Positions 27,852 through 37,013 of a stretch of DNA of 64,000 nt are shown here, piece by piece. Source of the DNA: an uncultured Burkholderiaceae bacterium (GTDB taxonomy: Bacteria > Pseudomonadota > Gammaproteobacteria > Burkholderiales > Burkholderiaceae). Where the stretch lies: contig CALMPB010000012.1 in NCBI GenBank assembly GCA_937871985.1, positions 1 to 64,000 on the forward strand, in the 5' to 3' direction. Below the pieces are notes generated by a model. It saw nothing but the letters and a program-made list of their open reading frames with translations, was not told where the DNA came from and ran no database searches. Numbering within the stretch: position 1 is the first letter of the stretch; every line of letters begins with the position of its first letter. Made by a program: the position numbers and the translations under genes.

Positions 27852-28490
27852 ATGAAGAAAGATGTTTGCCCGCCCGCAGAGCAGGACGTACGAAGCACCA
27901 TGAGCGCCGCCGGGGGCGGATCGAGGCCGCTCGCCGCCAAAAGGCGATCTGCGCCGGCGGACAAGGCGGCCGCCCGCTCCCGATCGGTCGGCTGGACTTC
28001 GAGCGGCATCGACCTGGGCCACTATGCCCCCGCGTATTTCACCTTCATCGCCACCAAGATGGCATCGGGCGCGGCGGCGGTCTATCGCAAGCATTTCGGG
28101 GTGGGCATCGAGATATGGCGTGTGTTGGTCATGCTGGCCATCGACGAAAAGGTATCGGTCAACATGGTGTGCAAATTGATCGGCATGGACAAAGGCTCGG
28201 TCAGCCGCTGCTTCAAGAGCATGTATGAAAAAGGCTTGATCACGTTTTCGACCGACCCTGCGGATGGGCGGGTGCGCTACGCCACGCTTACCCAGGCGGG
28301 GCGCGACAAGCACGACCAGATCAAGAAGGTGGCGCTGGAGCGGGAGAGGGCGCTGCTTTCGTGCATCTCGGCTGAAGAAACCGAGGTTTTGATTAAACTG
28401 CTGCATCGGCTGCACACCAACCTGCCCAATGTCGAAAAGGCGACGGCGGCCTATGTGCATGAACACCTGGCAGGCCGGGAAGGCCGGTAG
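27852..28490 (+). CDS. MarR family transcriptional regulator
   Basis: A 212-residue MarR-type winged-helix regulator with an N-terminal extension of about 60 residues rich in Ser, Arg and Ala. The wing/helix block is VSVNMVCKLIGMDKGSVSR, followed by MYEKGLITFSTDPADGRVRYATLTQ (given in part). It is set between the ferredoxin and reductase genes of the P450 system, so it is likely to sense the aryl-acid substrate or its CoA ester. The tandem palindromes at 21526-21555 are the likely target. Confidence 0.9.
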   Translation: MKKDVCPPAEQDVRSTMSAAGGGSRPLAAKRRSAPADKAAARSRSVGWTSSGIDLGHYAPAYFTFIATKMASGAAAVYRKHFGVGIEIWRVLVMLAIDEKVSVNMVCKLIGMDKGSVSRCFKSMYEKGLITFSTDPADGRVRYATLTQAGRDKHDQIKKVALERERALLSCISAEETEVLIKLLHRLHTNLPNVEKATAAYVHEHLAGREGR

Positions 28491-28563
28491 GTTTCGTGAC
28501 GTCGGCTGGATTGGGCCGGCGGGCGAGCGGTCATCAATGAATGGATCAGAAAGGAGTGGCGCG

Positions 28564-29787
28564 GTGAAGAGGATAGTCGTAGTGGGCGGGGGGCATGCGG
28601 CGGCGCAATTTTGCGCCAGCATGATCGAATCGAAAGAAGACATTCAACTTTTGCTGGTCAGCGATGAATCTCATTTGCCGTATCAGCGCCCGCCTTTGTC
28701 CAAGACCTACCTGAAAGATGCCGCGCCCGAGGCGGCGCTGCTGCGCGCGGCCAGCTACTATGCCGATCACAATGCTGTCGTGCGCCTGAGCAGCAGGGTG
28801 ACCGACATCGACCGCGCCAGCCAGACCATCGGGCTGGATGGCGGCGAGCGCCTACCCTACGACGTGCTGGTGCTGGCCACGGGCACGCGGGCACGCACCC
28901 TGCCATTGTTCGAGGGCGGACATGCCAATGTCTTTACCCTGCGCACGCTGGACGACGCGGTTCGCCTGCGCGAGCGCCTTCAATCGGCGCAGAATCTGCT
29001 GGTGGTCGGAGGCGGCTTCATCGGCCTTGAAATCGCCGCCACCTCGGCGCAATTGGGCAAGTCGGTAACCCTGTTCGAAGCGGCGCCAAGGCTGCTTGGG
29101 CGTTCGTCCTCGCCGGAAGTGTCCGCCTATCTGCTGGAAAAGCACCGCGCGGCGGGCGTCGATATTCGCGTTCAAACCACCATCGACCGCATCGACGTTC
29201 AGGGAGACGCGGTAAAGGGCGTTTGGGTGGGTAATGAATACTTGCCCGTCGACGTCGTCGTGGTGGGCATCGGCGCGGTGCCCAACGACGATCTGGCGCG
29301 CCAGGCCGGCCTGGAGTGCGAGAACGGGGTGGTGGTGGACGCCCATATGCGCACCAGCGATCCGGCCATCCTGGCCATCGGCGACTGCACGGCGTTTCCA
29401 TCGGCGGCGCTGGGGCGGCGGATCCGCCTGGAGTCGGTGCAGAATGCCAACGACCAGGCGCGCTGCGCGGCGCTTACCGTTGCCGGCAAGCTGGCGCCTT
29501 ATGCGGCCCTGCCCTGGTTCTGGTCGGATCAGGGCGCTGTGCGCATCCAGATAGCGGGCGTGCCCGAGCAGGATCATGTGCGCGTGGTGCGCGGCGACCC
29601 CGCTCAGGACAAGTTCTCGGTGCTGTATTTCGAGGGCGATGTCCTGACGTCGGTCGAGTCCATCAATGCCGCCGCCGACCATATCGCCGCCCGCAAGCTC
29701 ATCATGGCGCGCACGCCCATCCCCATGGACAGGGCGGCCGATCCGGCGATTCCGCTGAAGGACGTGGCGGCCAGCACGGCGGCCTAG
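28564..29787 (+). CDS. FAD-dependent ferredoxin reductase for the P450
   Basis: A 407-residue NADH:ferredoxin reductase of the putidaredoxin/rhodocoxin reductase family. FAD-binding RIVVVGGGHAAAQFC, NAD-binding LLVVGGGFIGLEIAAT, and AIGDCTAFPS are in place; VQNANDQARCAA matches the family's conserved block. GTG 28564 is chosen because AAGGAG lies seven bases before it and the protein then begins directly at its nucleotide-binding strand; ATG 28537 would overlap that site. It completes a self-contained class I P450 system. Confidence 0.92.
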   Translation: MKRIVVVGGGHAAAQFCASMIESKEDIQLLLVSDESHLPYQRPPLSKTYLKDAAPEAALLRAASYYADHNAVVRLSSRVTDIDRASQTIGLDGGERLPYDVLVLATGTRARTLPLFEGGHANVFTLRTLDDAVRLRERLQSAQNLLVVGGGFIGLEIAATSAQLGKSVTLFEAAPRLLGRSSSPEVSAYLLEKHRAAGVDIRVQTTIDRIDVQGDAVKGVWVGNEYLPVDVVVVGIGAVPNDDLARQAGLECENGVVVDAHMRTSDPAILAIGDCTAFPSAALGRRIRLESVQNANDQARCAALTVAGKLAPYAALPWFWSDQGAVRIQIAGVPEQDHVRVVRGDPAQDKFSVLYFEGDVLTSVESINAAADHIAARKLIMARTPIPMDRAADPAIPLKDVAASTAA

Positions 29788-29809
29788 ATCCTGCACCGTA
29801 CAGCGTGGG

Positions 29810-29880
29810 GGCCCGGTTTGCCGCCGGGCCGCCCCAAGGCAAACCGCACCCCCTCGGGGGGCAGCAAGCCGCGCTAGCGG
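29810..29880. repeat. REP-like palindromic element between convergent genes
   Basis: A cluster of hairpins: GGCCCGG-N7-CCGGGCC at 29810-29830, CCCCC-TC-GGGGG at 29849-29860 and GCCGCGCTAGCGGC at about 29868-29881. It fills the gap between the ferredoxin reductase gene and the convergent MFS gene. Very similar C- and G-run elements are common between genes in Burkholderiales, so it is probably a dispersed repeat that also acts as a two-way terminator. Confidence 0.55.
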
Positions 29881-29896
29881 CGCCGCGTGGGGGCTT

Positions 29897-31123
29897 TCAG
29901 CTTTTCGCCGGCTTTTCCATGCCGACGTAAATGGACCGCCCCGCCCCCATTCCAAACAGGAAGCTGCCTGTCAGCAGCAGGGTGAAGAACACCGCGACGG
30001 CATGCCAGTTGCCGGTGAGCTCGTGCAGCAGGCCCACGGCGAAGGGGCCGACGGCGGCGACGATATAGCCCACGCCCTGCGCCATGCCCGACAGGGCGAC
30101 CGCGATTTGCGGCGTGGGGGAGCGCAGCACCAGCAAGGCCAGGGCAATGCTGAACACGCCGCCCAGCCCCAGGCCCATGACCGTGGTCCATAGCCATACC
30201 TGGCTGAGCGGCATGTAGATCAGGCCCAGCAGCCCGATCAGCGTCATGATGACCAGCACGCCGATCGCGCAGCGCTGATCCTTGCCACGGGTGGCCAGCC
30301 AGGGCGCGCACAGCGACGTGATCAACTGCGTGCCCATGGCCACCGACAGCGCCAGGCCGGCGGTGACCTGGGTGAGGCCGCGGTCGATGAGAATGAAAGG
30401 CAGCCAGCCGAAAACGCAATAGGCGATGGCCGATTGCAGGCCCATGAACAGCGTGACCTGCCAGGCCAGCGGGCTGGAGCGCAGTCGGGGGGCTGGTGCC
30501 CGGGCCTTGGCCTGCTGTGTGCGGCCGGGCTGGATCTGGGGCCACCAGATGAGAGCGGTGATCAGGGCCGGAATCAGCCAGAAGGCAAGCGCGAACCGCC
30601 AGCCGCTGCCGGGCAGGTTCTGGATGGGCACGGTGGCGCCGGCCGCGATGGCCGCTCCCAGGCACAGGGCCGTGGAATACAGCCCCATCATCATGCCGGC
30701 CTGGGTGGGGAAGTGGCGCTTGATGATGCTGGGCAGCAGAACCATGATGATGCTGATGCTGGCGCCGTTAACCAGTGTTCCGGCGAACAGGCCCGTGACG
30801 CCGAACAGGCTGCGCAGCGCAATGCCGAAGGCCAGGAGCAGCAGGCTCAGGAAAATGATGCGTTCGCTCGAAAGGTAGCGCAGCAGCTTGGGGACGAAAG
30901 GCGCGAAGATGCCGAAGCACAGAATGGGCAGGGTAATGAGAAAGCCGCTGGCCGAGGCGGACAAGTGCAGGCTGTTCTGAACCGAGTCGAGAACCGGCCC
31001 CAGGCTGATCAGGGCGGGACGCAGGTTGGCCGCCACCAGCATGAGCGCGATCACCAGAATCAGTCCGCCGGTGGAGCGGGAGGGAGCGGCGTTTGGCTGG
31101 GGGGTGTTCTGTTGCGGCTGCAT
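29897..31123 (-). CDS. MFS transporter, CynX/NimT-like
   Basis: A 408-residue major facilitator with about 12 membrane segments. The first hydrophobic block GGLILVIALMLVAANLRPALISLGP (given in part) and NLRPALISLGPVLDSVQ match the CynX/NimT subfamily, whose members move cyanate, 2-nitroimidazole or small organic anions. It is encoded alone, divergent from a second CynX/NimT-like gene 177 bases away. Direction of transport and substrate cannot be told from the sequence. Confidence 0.88.
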   Translation of the reverse strand: MQPQQNTPQPNAAPSRSTGGLILVIALMLVAANLRPALISLGPVLDSVQNSLHLSASASGFLITLPILCFGIFAPFVPKLLRYLSSERIIFLSLLLLAFGIALRSLFGVTGLFAGTLVNGASISIIMVLLPSIIKRHFPTQAGMMMGLYSTALCLGAAIAAGATVPIQNLPGSGWRFALAFWLIPALITALIWWPQIQPGRTQQAKARAPAPRLRSSPLAWQVTLFMGLQSAIAYCVFGWLPFILIDRGLTQVTAGLALSVAMGTQLITSLCAPWLATRGKDQRCAIGVLVIMTLIGLLGLIYMPLSQVWLWTTVMGLGLGGVFSIALALLVLRSPTPQIAVALSGMAQGVGYIVAAVGPFAVGLLHELTGNWHAVAVFFTLLLTGSFLFGMGAGRSIYVGMEKPAKS

Positions 31124-31300
31124 GGATATTGTTTGTGTACTTAATAAATTGGCATGTTACGACAGTGTGCCACAATACCGGCGTCCAGCGCATGATTCGA
31201 TCGGGCCGCGCCTGGCGGCGGTGGCTACGAACATAGGGTGCATGCCGTGTTTTAATGCGCTTGTCGGCGCTCCCTTAATCGTAGAAATCCAAGAAACCGT

Positions 31301-32512
31301 ATGCAGGCTACCGTCAATGCTCCCGCCAACTCGTCCAATCAGGCCGCCTACCTCGTCGTATTGGCGGGAATATGCGCGGCCTTGCATATCTGGAAGCTGC
31401 CGCCCGCCCTGCCGGAGCTGCAAAAAGAACTGGGCCTGAGCCTGGTGGAGTCGGGATTCCTGCTTTCCCTGGTGCAGATGGCGGGCATGACCCTGGGCCT
31501 GCTTGTGGGGCTCTTCGCCGAGAAGATCGGCCTGCGGCGCTGTGTGCTGGTGGGCTTGCTGTTGTTGAGCGCGGCTTCGGCCTGCGGCACGGTTTTCGGC
31601 GACAAGACGGCGCTGCTGGTGTTCAGGGCCCTGGAGGGCTGTGGCTTCCTCATGGTGACGATGCCCGCGCCCGGCCTCATCCGCCGTCTGGTTCAGCCTT
31701 CGGTGCTGGCGCGGGTGCTGGGAGTGTGGGGCTGTTACATGCCTATCGGCACCGTCATTATCCTGTTGTTCGGTTCCTGGCTGCTGAGCCTGGCCGATTG
31801 GCGCCTGCTGTGGTGGCTGATGGCCGCGGTGACTTTCCTGATGCTGGTTGCCATTGCCCGATGGGTGCCGCCCGATTCCGCCAGAGCCGCCGGGCCGCAG
31901 CCTGATCGGCCTGCGGCGGATTCGGGCTGGGGCATCGTCAAGGCCACCCTGACTTCGCGCAATATCTGGTTCGCGGCGCTTTGCTTCGGCGCCTATTCGG
32001 GGCAGTGGGTGGCTGTCATCGGCTTTCTGCCCTCCATCTATGTCGCCGCCGGCATTTCGGGAACGGCGGCTGGCGTCATGACGGCCATCGTGGCGGGTTC
32101 GAACGCCTTTGGCAATCTGGCGGCGGGGCGCTTGCTGCAGCGCGGCGTCAAGCCTCCCGTCTTGCTGTGCACCGGGTTTGCCGTCATGGCGGTCGGCGCG
32201 TTTTGCGCCTTTGCCCTCGATATCCCCGCCACCGCCAAGTTCATTTCCGTGCTGTTGTTCTCGGGCGTGGGCGGGCTGATTCCCACCACGCTTTTCCTGC
32301 TGGGCATACGGCTGGCGCCTTCGATGCGCGCGACGTCGACATCCATTGGCTGGCTGCAGCAATGCTCGGCCTTCGGCCAGTTTGCCGGCCCTCCGTTGGT
32401 GGCCTGGGTGGCGACCCAGGCCGGCGGCTGGCAGTGGACCTGGGTGGCGACCGGCTTGTGCGCATTGGGCGGAATCGCCATGTCGACGAAGCTGGGCAAT
32501 GGAAAAACCTGA
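31301..32512 (+). CDS. MFS transporter
   Basis: A 403-residue major facilitator with about 12 membrane segments (AYLVVLAGICAALHIW, GLLVGLFAEKIGLRRCV, LLFGSWLLSLADWRLLWWL, ATAKFISVLLFSGVGG). GLFAEKIGLRR corresponds to the MFS motif A loop. The central cytoplasmic loop is short (SARAAGPQPDRPAADSG). It is divergent from the other MFS gene and probably acts alone. The ribosome-binding site is weak. Substrate unknown. Confidence 0.86.
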   Translation: MQATVNAPANSSNQAAYLVVLAGICAALHIWKLPPALPELQKELGLSLVESGFLLSLVQMAGMTLGLLVGLFAEKIGLRRCVLVGLLLLSAASACGTVFGDKTALLVFRALEGCGFLMVTMPAPGLIRRLVQPSVLARVLGVWGCYMPIGTVIILLFGSWLLSLADWRLLWWLMAAVTFLMLVAIARWVPPDSARAAGPQPDRPAADSGWGIVKATLTSRNIWFAALCFGAYSGQWVAVIGFLPSIYVAAGISGTAAGVMTAIVAGSNAFGNLAAGRLLQRGVKPPVLLCTGFAVMAVGAFCAFALDIPATAKFISVLLFSGVGGLIPTTLFLLGIRLAPSMRATSTSIGWLQQCSAFGQFAGPPLVAWVATQAGGWQWTWVATGLCALGGIAMSTKLGNGKT

Positions 32513-32897
32513 TCCGGCCCGTCCATGGCGGCGCGGTGCGGGTGCCGCGACGCGGCGTTTCTCTGTGATGGGGTAAAGGTTTTTGCGCCGACTAAGCCGT
32601 GTGATGCTTTCCCGTACCTTTCCGTGCCGCTTTTTGATTGCCAATTAATAGTTTTAAGAATCATTATCATTATGATAATATCTGTGGCCTGGGAAAGCCA
32701 CGGGGCACGTTGCGGGACGGCTTGTCCGGCGGTTTCCTGAAATCAAAATAATGGGGAATGGCAGGGCGCCAGGCCGAACCGATACGCGACCTCGAGGCAG
32801 GCCGTGCATTTCGAAAGGCGGAGCCCGAGCCGGCCCGGATAGCATTGCGGCTGGACGGCGAGGGCTTTCGGCGGCAATGCGCATTTAAGGCATTGCA
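32513..32897. other. Control region upstream of the CobN-like operon
   Basis: About 385 bases with no supported gene. The first part ends the MFS transcript. An AT-rich centre (about 32635-32685) contains the Fur box listed separately. The last 200 bases are GC-rich and include a short hairpin, GTGGC-N12-GCCAC near 32685-32705, and a GGGGAAT stretch. I looked for a cobalamin riboswitch and did not find its conserved order of boxes. Confidence 0.55.
32658..32680. promoter_or_regulatory. Fur box upstream of the CobN-like operon
   Basis: The run of ATTAT/CATTA repeats here, read on the minus strand from about 32675, matches 15 of 19 bases of the Fur consensus GATAATGATAATCATTATC, including an unbroken ATAATGATAAT. 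It lies 220 bases before the chelatase start. Iron-dependent repression of the operon is therefore likely. Confidence 0.75.
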
Positions 32898-35800
32898 ATG
32901 TTCAACAAGATTCGGCGATGGGGCGCCTATGCGCGGCGGGCAATGGTTTTTGCCGCGGGTTTATCATTGGCCGCCGCCAGCATGGCGGCGCCGGCGGCGA
33001 CGGCTTTGTTCCTGACCACCAGCAACGTGCCGGCCGGCAAGTTCCAGGTGCTCGGCGCCATCGCGCAGCCTTATGGCATCAAGGTGGACTACCGCTACAT
33101 CAGCGACCTGCCCGCCGACGTGGACGAAGGGTTGTTCAACGATTACGACATCGTCTTTGTGGACACCTATCAGCAAAGCGCGGTGCGGGCCAAGCTGGTC
33201 AAGGCATTGCCCGGCCTGAAGGTTCCCATGGCCTGGCTGTACGACAAGTCGCCGTCGGCCAGCGGCTTGAGCAAGGAAATGGGCGTGCGGCTGGCCGACT
33301 ATTACTCCAATGGCGGGCGCTCGAACTTCGAGAACTTCTTCGCCACGGTCGCCGCCTTGCTGGCGGGGCGCGAACCCCGGGGCATCGCCGACCCGGTCAA
33401 GTTTCCCGAAACCGCCATCTACCATCCCAAGGCGCCGGGGCTGCTGTTTACCGATACGCTGGCGTATTTGAAGTGGAAAGGCGTGGATCCGGGCAAGCAC
33501 GCGCCGATCGTGGGCATTTCCTTCCATCAGCAATACGTTTCGGCCATGCAGACCCGGCTGGTCGACGACATCATCGCCCGCGTGGAAGCCGCCGGCGCCG
33601 TCCCCATCGCCTATTACTACCCGACGTCCGACGACACCGCCAATCTGCGCATGCTGGCGCCGCAAGGCCGGCCGCTGGCCAGTGTCCTGATCAGCACCCG
33701 CATCATGCTCAGCACCGAAGGGCCGCGCGCCGAATTCGAAAAACTGGGCATCCCCGTCATCCAGGCCACGCCCTACCGGCGCGGCGACGCCAAGCAATGG
33801 GAGGCCGACCCGCAGGGTGTGCAGATGATGGACGTGCCTTTCTACATGTCGCAGGCCGAATACACGGGCATCACCGATATCCAGATCGCTTCGGCCTTCG
33901 ACGCTCAGGACCAGCAGCTCACGCCCATTGCGCCGCAGATGGATGCCGTGGTGGGCAAGGCCTTGCGGCTGGTCGCGTTGCAGCACAAGCCCAATGCCGA
34001 GAAAAAGGTCACCGTGTTTTTCTGGAACTACCCTCCGGGCGAGAAGAATTTGTCGGCCTCTTTCATGAACCTGCCGCACAGCCTGATGGGCACGCTGGCC
34101 GCCATGAAGGAAGCCGGTTACGCCACGCAGCCCATCGACGAGACGGCGCTGATCGAGAAACTGCAGCGCCTGCTGGCGCCGCAGTACCGTCCCGACATGC
34201 TCAAGCCCTTGCTGGACGACGGCCTGGCGGCCCGCCTGCCGGTGGCCGATTACGTGCGCTGGCTGGATGCGCAGCCCGAAAAAGTGCGCAGCGAGATGCT
34301 CGAACGCTGGGGCGAGCCCGAGAAGTCGCGCATGGTGGTGCACGAGGGCGGAAAGGCGTATTTCGTGATTCCCCGCCTTTTGCTGGGCAATATCGCCATC
34401 ATGCCGCAGCCGCCGCGCAGCGATCAGTCCGAGGAAAAAGAAAAGGCGCTGTACCATTCGACTTCCGCGCTGCCCACGCATTTCTACCTGGCCGCTTACC
34501 TGTGGGCGCGCGAGCAGCAGCATTCCGATGCCTTCGTGCATTTCGGCACGCACGGCTCGCAGGAATGGATGCCGGGCAAGGAGCGGGGCCTGTCGGTGTA
34601 CGACTATCCCATGCTGGCGCTGGGCAATGTGCCGGTGGTGTATCCGTACATTGCCGACAACATCGGCGAAGCCCAGCAGGCGCGGCGCCGCGGCCGGGCC
34701 GTCATCGTCAGCCATCAGCCGCCGCCCTTCCAGCCCGCCGGGCTGCACGATGCCCTGACCGAAACCCACAACCTGCTGCATCAATGGCTGAACCAGGGCG
34801 AAGGCGCGGTGCGCGACCAGATCAAGGCCGACCTGCTGGAGCGGGCCGTCAGCGAACGGATACTGCCGGACCTGGGCTGGACGCGCGAACGCGCCGCCGC
34901 CGAGTTCCCGGCATTCATCGATGTTCTGCACAGCCATCTGCACGAGCTGGCCCAGACGGCGCAGCCGTTGGGGCTGCACACCCTGGGCCGCGCGCCCGAG
35001 ACGAAGCACAGACTGTCCACCGTGCTGCTGATGCTGGGCCATCCATTCTGGGAGGCCGCCGCCGCTCACGCCGGCGCCGCGCAAGCCGACCTGGACGAGG
35101 CGGTCGTTGGCGATTACGACAAGCTGGCCGCGACGGCGCCGTATGCGCTGCTTAAGCAAGTGGTGGTGGATGGCCAGGATCCCGGCCAGGTATCGCCGCA
35201 ATTGAAGGCCATGCTCGAACAGGCTCGCGGCTGGTATGCCGATATCGGCGCCGCCAACGAAATGCCGGCCGTCATCGCAGCGCTGGCCGGCCACTACATC
35301 CCGACCTCGTATGGCGGCGATCCCATCAAGAATCCCGAGGCCTACCCGACGGGCCGCAATCTGTATGGGTTCGACCCTTCGCGCGTGCCCACCAAGCAGG
35401 CTTGGGAAGCCGGCCGCCAGGCGGCCGAGCAATTGCTGGAAGCGCATCGCCAGTCCAGCGGGCACTTGCCGCGCAAGCTCACGTTTTCGTTGTGGTCGGT
35501 GGAAACCATGCGTCATCAGGGCCTGCTCGAAGCCCAGGCCTTGTGGCTGATGGGCGTGCAGCCGGTTTGGGACAAGGGCGGCCGCGTGGTCGGTGTGGAG
35601 CTGGTCGACCGCAAGACGCTGGGCCGCCCCCGCGTGGACGTGGTGCTGTCGGCCACGGGCCTGTATCGCGATCACTTCCCCAACGTGCTCAAGCAACTGG
35701 CGCACGCGGCGCAGTTGGCGGCCCTGGCTGAGGAGGCCGACAATCCGGTTGCCGAGAACGCCACGCGCATCGAGGCCCAGCTCAGGCAGGAAGGCGTGGC

Positions 35801-36890
35801 GCCGGGCGACGCGAAACTGGCGGGACAGACCCGGATCTTCTCGTCGGCATCGGGTCAATACGGCACGGGCCTGGACGATGCCACGCTGGCCACCGACACC
35901 TGGAACGGCAAGGAAGAGGGCGACAAAAAGCTGGCCGCGCTTTATCTGTCGAGGATGAAATTCGCCTACGGCCCCGACGAAAGCAAATGGGGGGCGGAAG
36001 GCGTGGCGGGCAGCGCCGCCAATCTGTATGCCGAGCAATTGCGCGGCACGGAAGGCGCCGTGCTGTCGCGCACCTCCAATACCTACGGCATGCTGACCAC
36101 CGACGACCCCTTCCAGTACCTGGGCGGCATCGGCCTGGCGGTACGCAGCCTGGACGGCAAGGCGCCCGAGCTGTACATCTCCAATCTGCGCGGCGGCGGC
36201 GCCGGCAAGGTCGAGGGCGCGGCCGGCTTTCTGGCCAAGGAGCTGGCCACGCGCCAGTTCCATCCGGGCTATATCAAGGCCTTGATGGCCGAAGGCTATG
36301 CCGGAACGCTCAGCGTGCTGGACGCCACCAATAATTTCTGGGGCTGGACTTCGGTGGCGCGCGAAATCGTGCGCGATGATCAATGGCAGGAAATGGTCGA
36401 CGTGTATGTCAACGACAAATACGAGCTGGGCTTGAAGGAGTGGTTCGAGAAAGAGAACCCGCATGCGCTGGCCCAGACCATGGAACGCATGCTGGAGGCC
36501 GCGCGCCAGGGGTATTGGCGGGCCGACCCGCAAACCGTGCAGATGCTCAAGGAGCGCTACAACGACCTGGCGGCGCGCTACGACGTGCGCAGCGACAACG
36601 CCCGCTTCCTGGAATATGTGGCGGCCGGCGAGCCGGTGAAGGCCGAGATGCTGGCGTCGCCCGAGCAGGATCCGGCCCAGGCGAACCGCGCGCCCGAACA
36701 GCTTCAGGCGCCGCAGCCGCCAGCGCCGGACGATGCGGCCCTGGAACAGGTCACCGGCATGAAGCTGGAGAAAGCCGGGGCCAACGCCGAGCCCGACAAC
36801 ACCTTGTATTTCGTGCTGGCCTTTTTGCTGCTGGTCGTCGTCGCGGGCGCCTGGCGCCAGGCGCGACCCGTGCGCGTGCAGGCGGGCTAG
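32898..36890 (+). CDS. Exported, membrane-anchored CobN-like chelatase (HmuS-like)
   Basis: A 1330-residue protein of the CobN/ChlH large chelatase subunit family (AYLWAREQQHSDAFVHFGTH, GSQEWMPGKERGLS, NLYGFDPSRVPTKQAWE in parts). Unlike the cytosolic CobN of cobalamin synthesis, it starts with a Sec signal (about residues 1-33, MVFAAGLSLAAASMAA) and ends with a membrane helix (TLYFVLAFLLLVVVAGAW), so the large domain should face the periplasm. No CobS or CobT AAA+ partner is nearby; instead an ExbB/TolQ-like protein and a DUF2149 protein follow, and a Fur box precedes. This is the layout of Bacteroidota haem-uptake operons in which the CobN-like HmuS removes iron from haem. Handling of haem or another metal-tetrapyrrole for iron is inferred; a metal-insertion role is less likely. 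Confidence 0.88.
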   Translation: MFNKIRRWGAYARRAMVFAAGLSLAAASMAAPAATALFLTTSNVPAGKFQVLGAIAQPYGIKVDYRYISDLPADVDEGLFNDYDIVFVDTYQQSAVRAKLVKALPGLKVPMAWLYDKSPSASGLSKEMGVRLADYYSNGGRSNFENFFATVAALLAGREPRGIADPVKFPETAIYHPKAPGLLFTDTLAYLKWKGVDPGKHAPIVGISFHQQYVSAMQTRLVDDIIARVEAAGAVPIAYYYPTSDDTANLRMLAPQGRPLASVLISTRIMLSTEGPRAEFEKLGIPVIQATPYRRGDAKQWEADPQGVQMMDVPFYMSQAEYTGITDIQIASAFDAQDQQLTPIAPQMDAVVGKALRLVALQHKPNAEKKVTVFFWNYPPGEKNLSASFMNLPHSLMGTLAAMKEAGYATQPIDETALIEKLQRLLAPQYRPDMLKPLLDDGLAARLPVADYVRWLDAQPEKVRSEMLERWGEPEKSRMVVHEGGKAYFVIPRLLLGNIAIMPQPPRSDQSEEKEKALYHSTSALPTHFYLAAYLWAREQQHSDAFVHFGTHGSQEWMPGKERGLSVYDYPMLALGNVPVVYPYIADNIGEAQQARRRGRAVIVSHQPPPFQPAGLHDALTETHNLLHQWLNQGEGAVRDQIKADLLERAVSERILPDLGWTRERAAAEFPAFIDVLHSHLHELAQTAQPLGLHTLGRAPETKHRLSTVLLMLGHPFWEAAAAHAGAAQADLDEAVVGDYDKLAATAPYALLKQVVVDGQDPGQVSPQLKAMLEQARGWYADIGAANEMPAVIAALAGHYIPTSYGGDPIKNPEAYPTGRNLYGFDPSRVPTKQAWEAGRQAAEQLLEAHRQSSGHLPRKLTFSLWSVETMRHQGLLEAQALWLMGVQPVWDKGGRVVGVELVDRKTLGRPRVDVVLSATGLYRDHFPNVLKQLAHAAQLAALAEEADNPVAENATRIEAQLRQEGVAPGDAKLAGQTRIFSSASGQYGTGLDDATLATDTWNGKEEGDKKLAALYLSRMKFAYGPDESKWGAEGVAGSAANLYAEQLRGTEGAVLSRTSNTYGMLTTDDPFQYLGGIGLAVRSLDGKAPELYISNLRGGGAGKVEGAAGFLAKELATRQFHPGYIKALMAEGYAGTLSVLDATNNFWGWTSVAREIVRDDQWQEMVDVYVNDKYELGLKEWFEKENPHALAQTMERMLEAARQGYWRADPQTVQMLKERYNDLAARYDVRSDNARFLEYVAAGEPVKAEMLASPEQDPAQANRAPEQLQAPQPPAPDDAALEQVTGMKLEKAGANAEPDNTLYFVLAFLLLVVVAGAWRQARPVRVQAG

Positions 36891-37013
36891 CGTCGGCGGC
36901 AGGCCAGGGCGGGGCCGGCGTGACCACCGCGGATCCGGTTGGCCGCACGCCGGTTGCGGGCAAGCATGCCCGCAACGAATTTATTTCTATTGCTGTACTG
37001 AAAAGGAAGTTGC

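Noticed and set aside
32685..32890. Cobalamin riboswitch before the CobN-like gene
   Set aside because: A GGGGAAT stretch and a CGCGAC..GAGGCAGGCC-like end are present, but the conserved boxes are not in the right order or spacing, and the Fur box gives a better explanation of control.
32964..36533. A 1189-residue open frame on the minus strand across the CobN-like gene
   Set aside because: It is the mirror of a GC-rich coding strand: no ribosome-binding site, no recognisable domain, and strong CobN-family similarity on the plus strand in the same place.
32898..36890. CobN of aerobic vitamin B12 synthesis
   Set aside because: Signal peptide, C-terminal membrane anchor, Fur box and ExbB/DUF2149 neighbours do not fit a cytosolic cobaltochelatase, and no other cobalamin gene is nearby.
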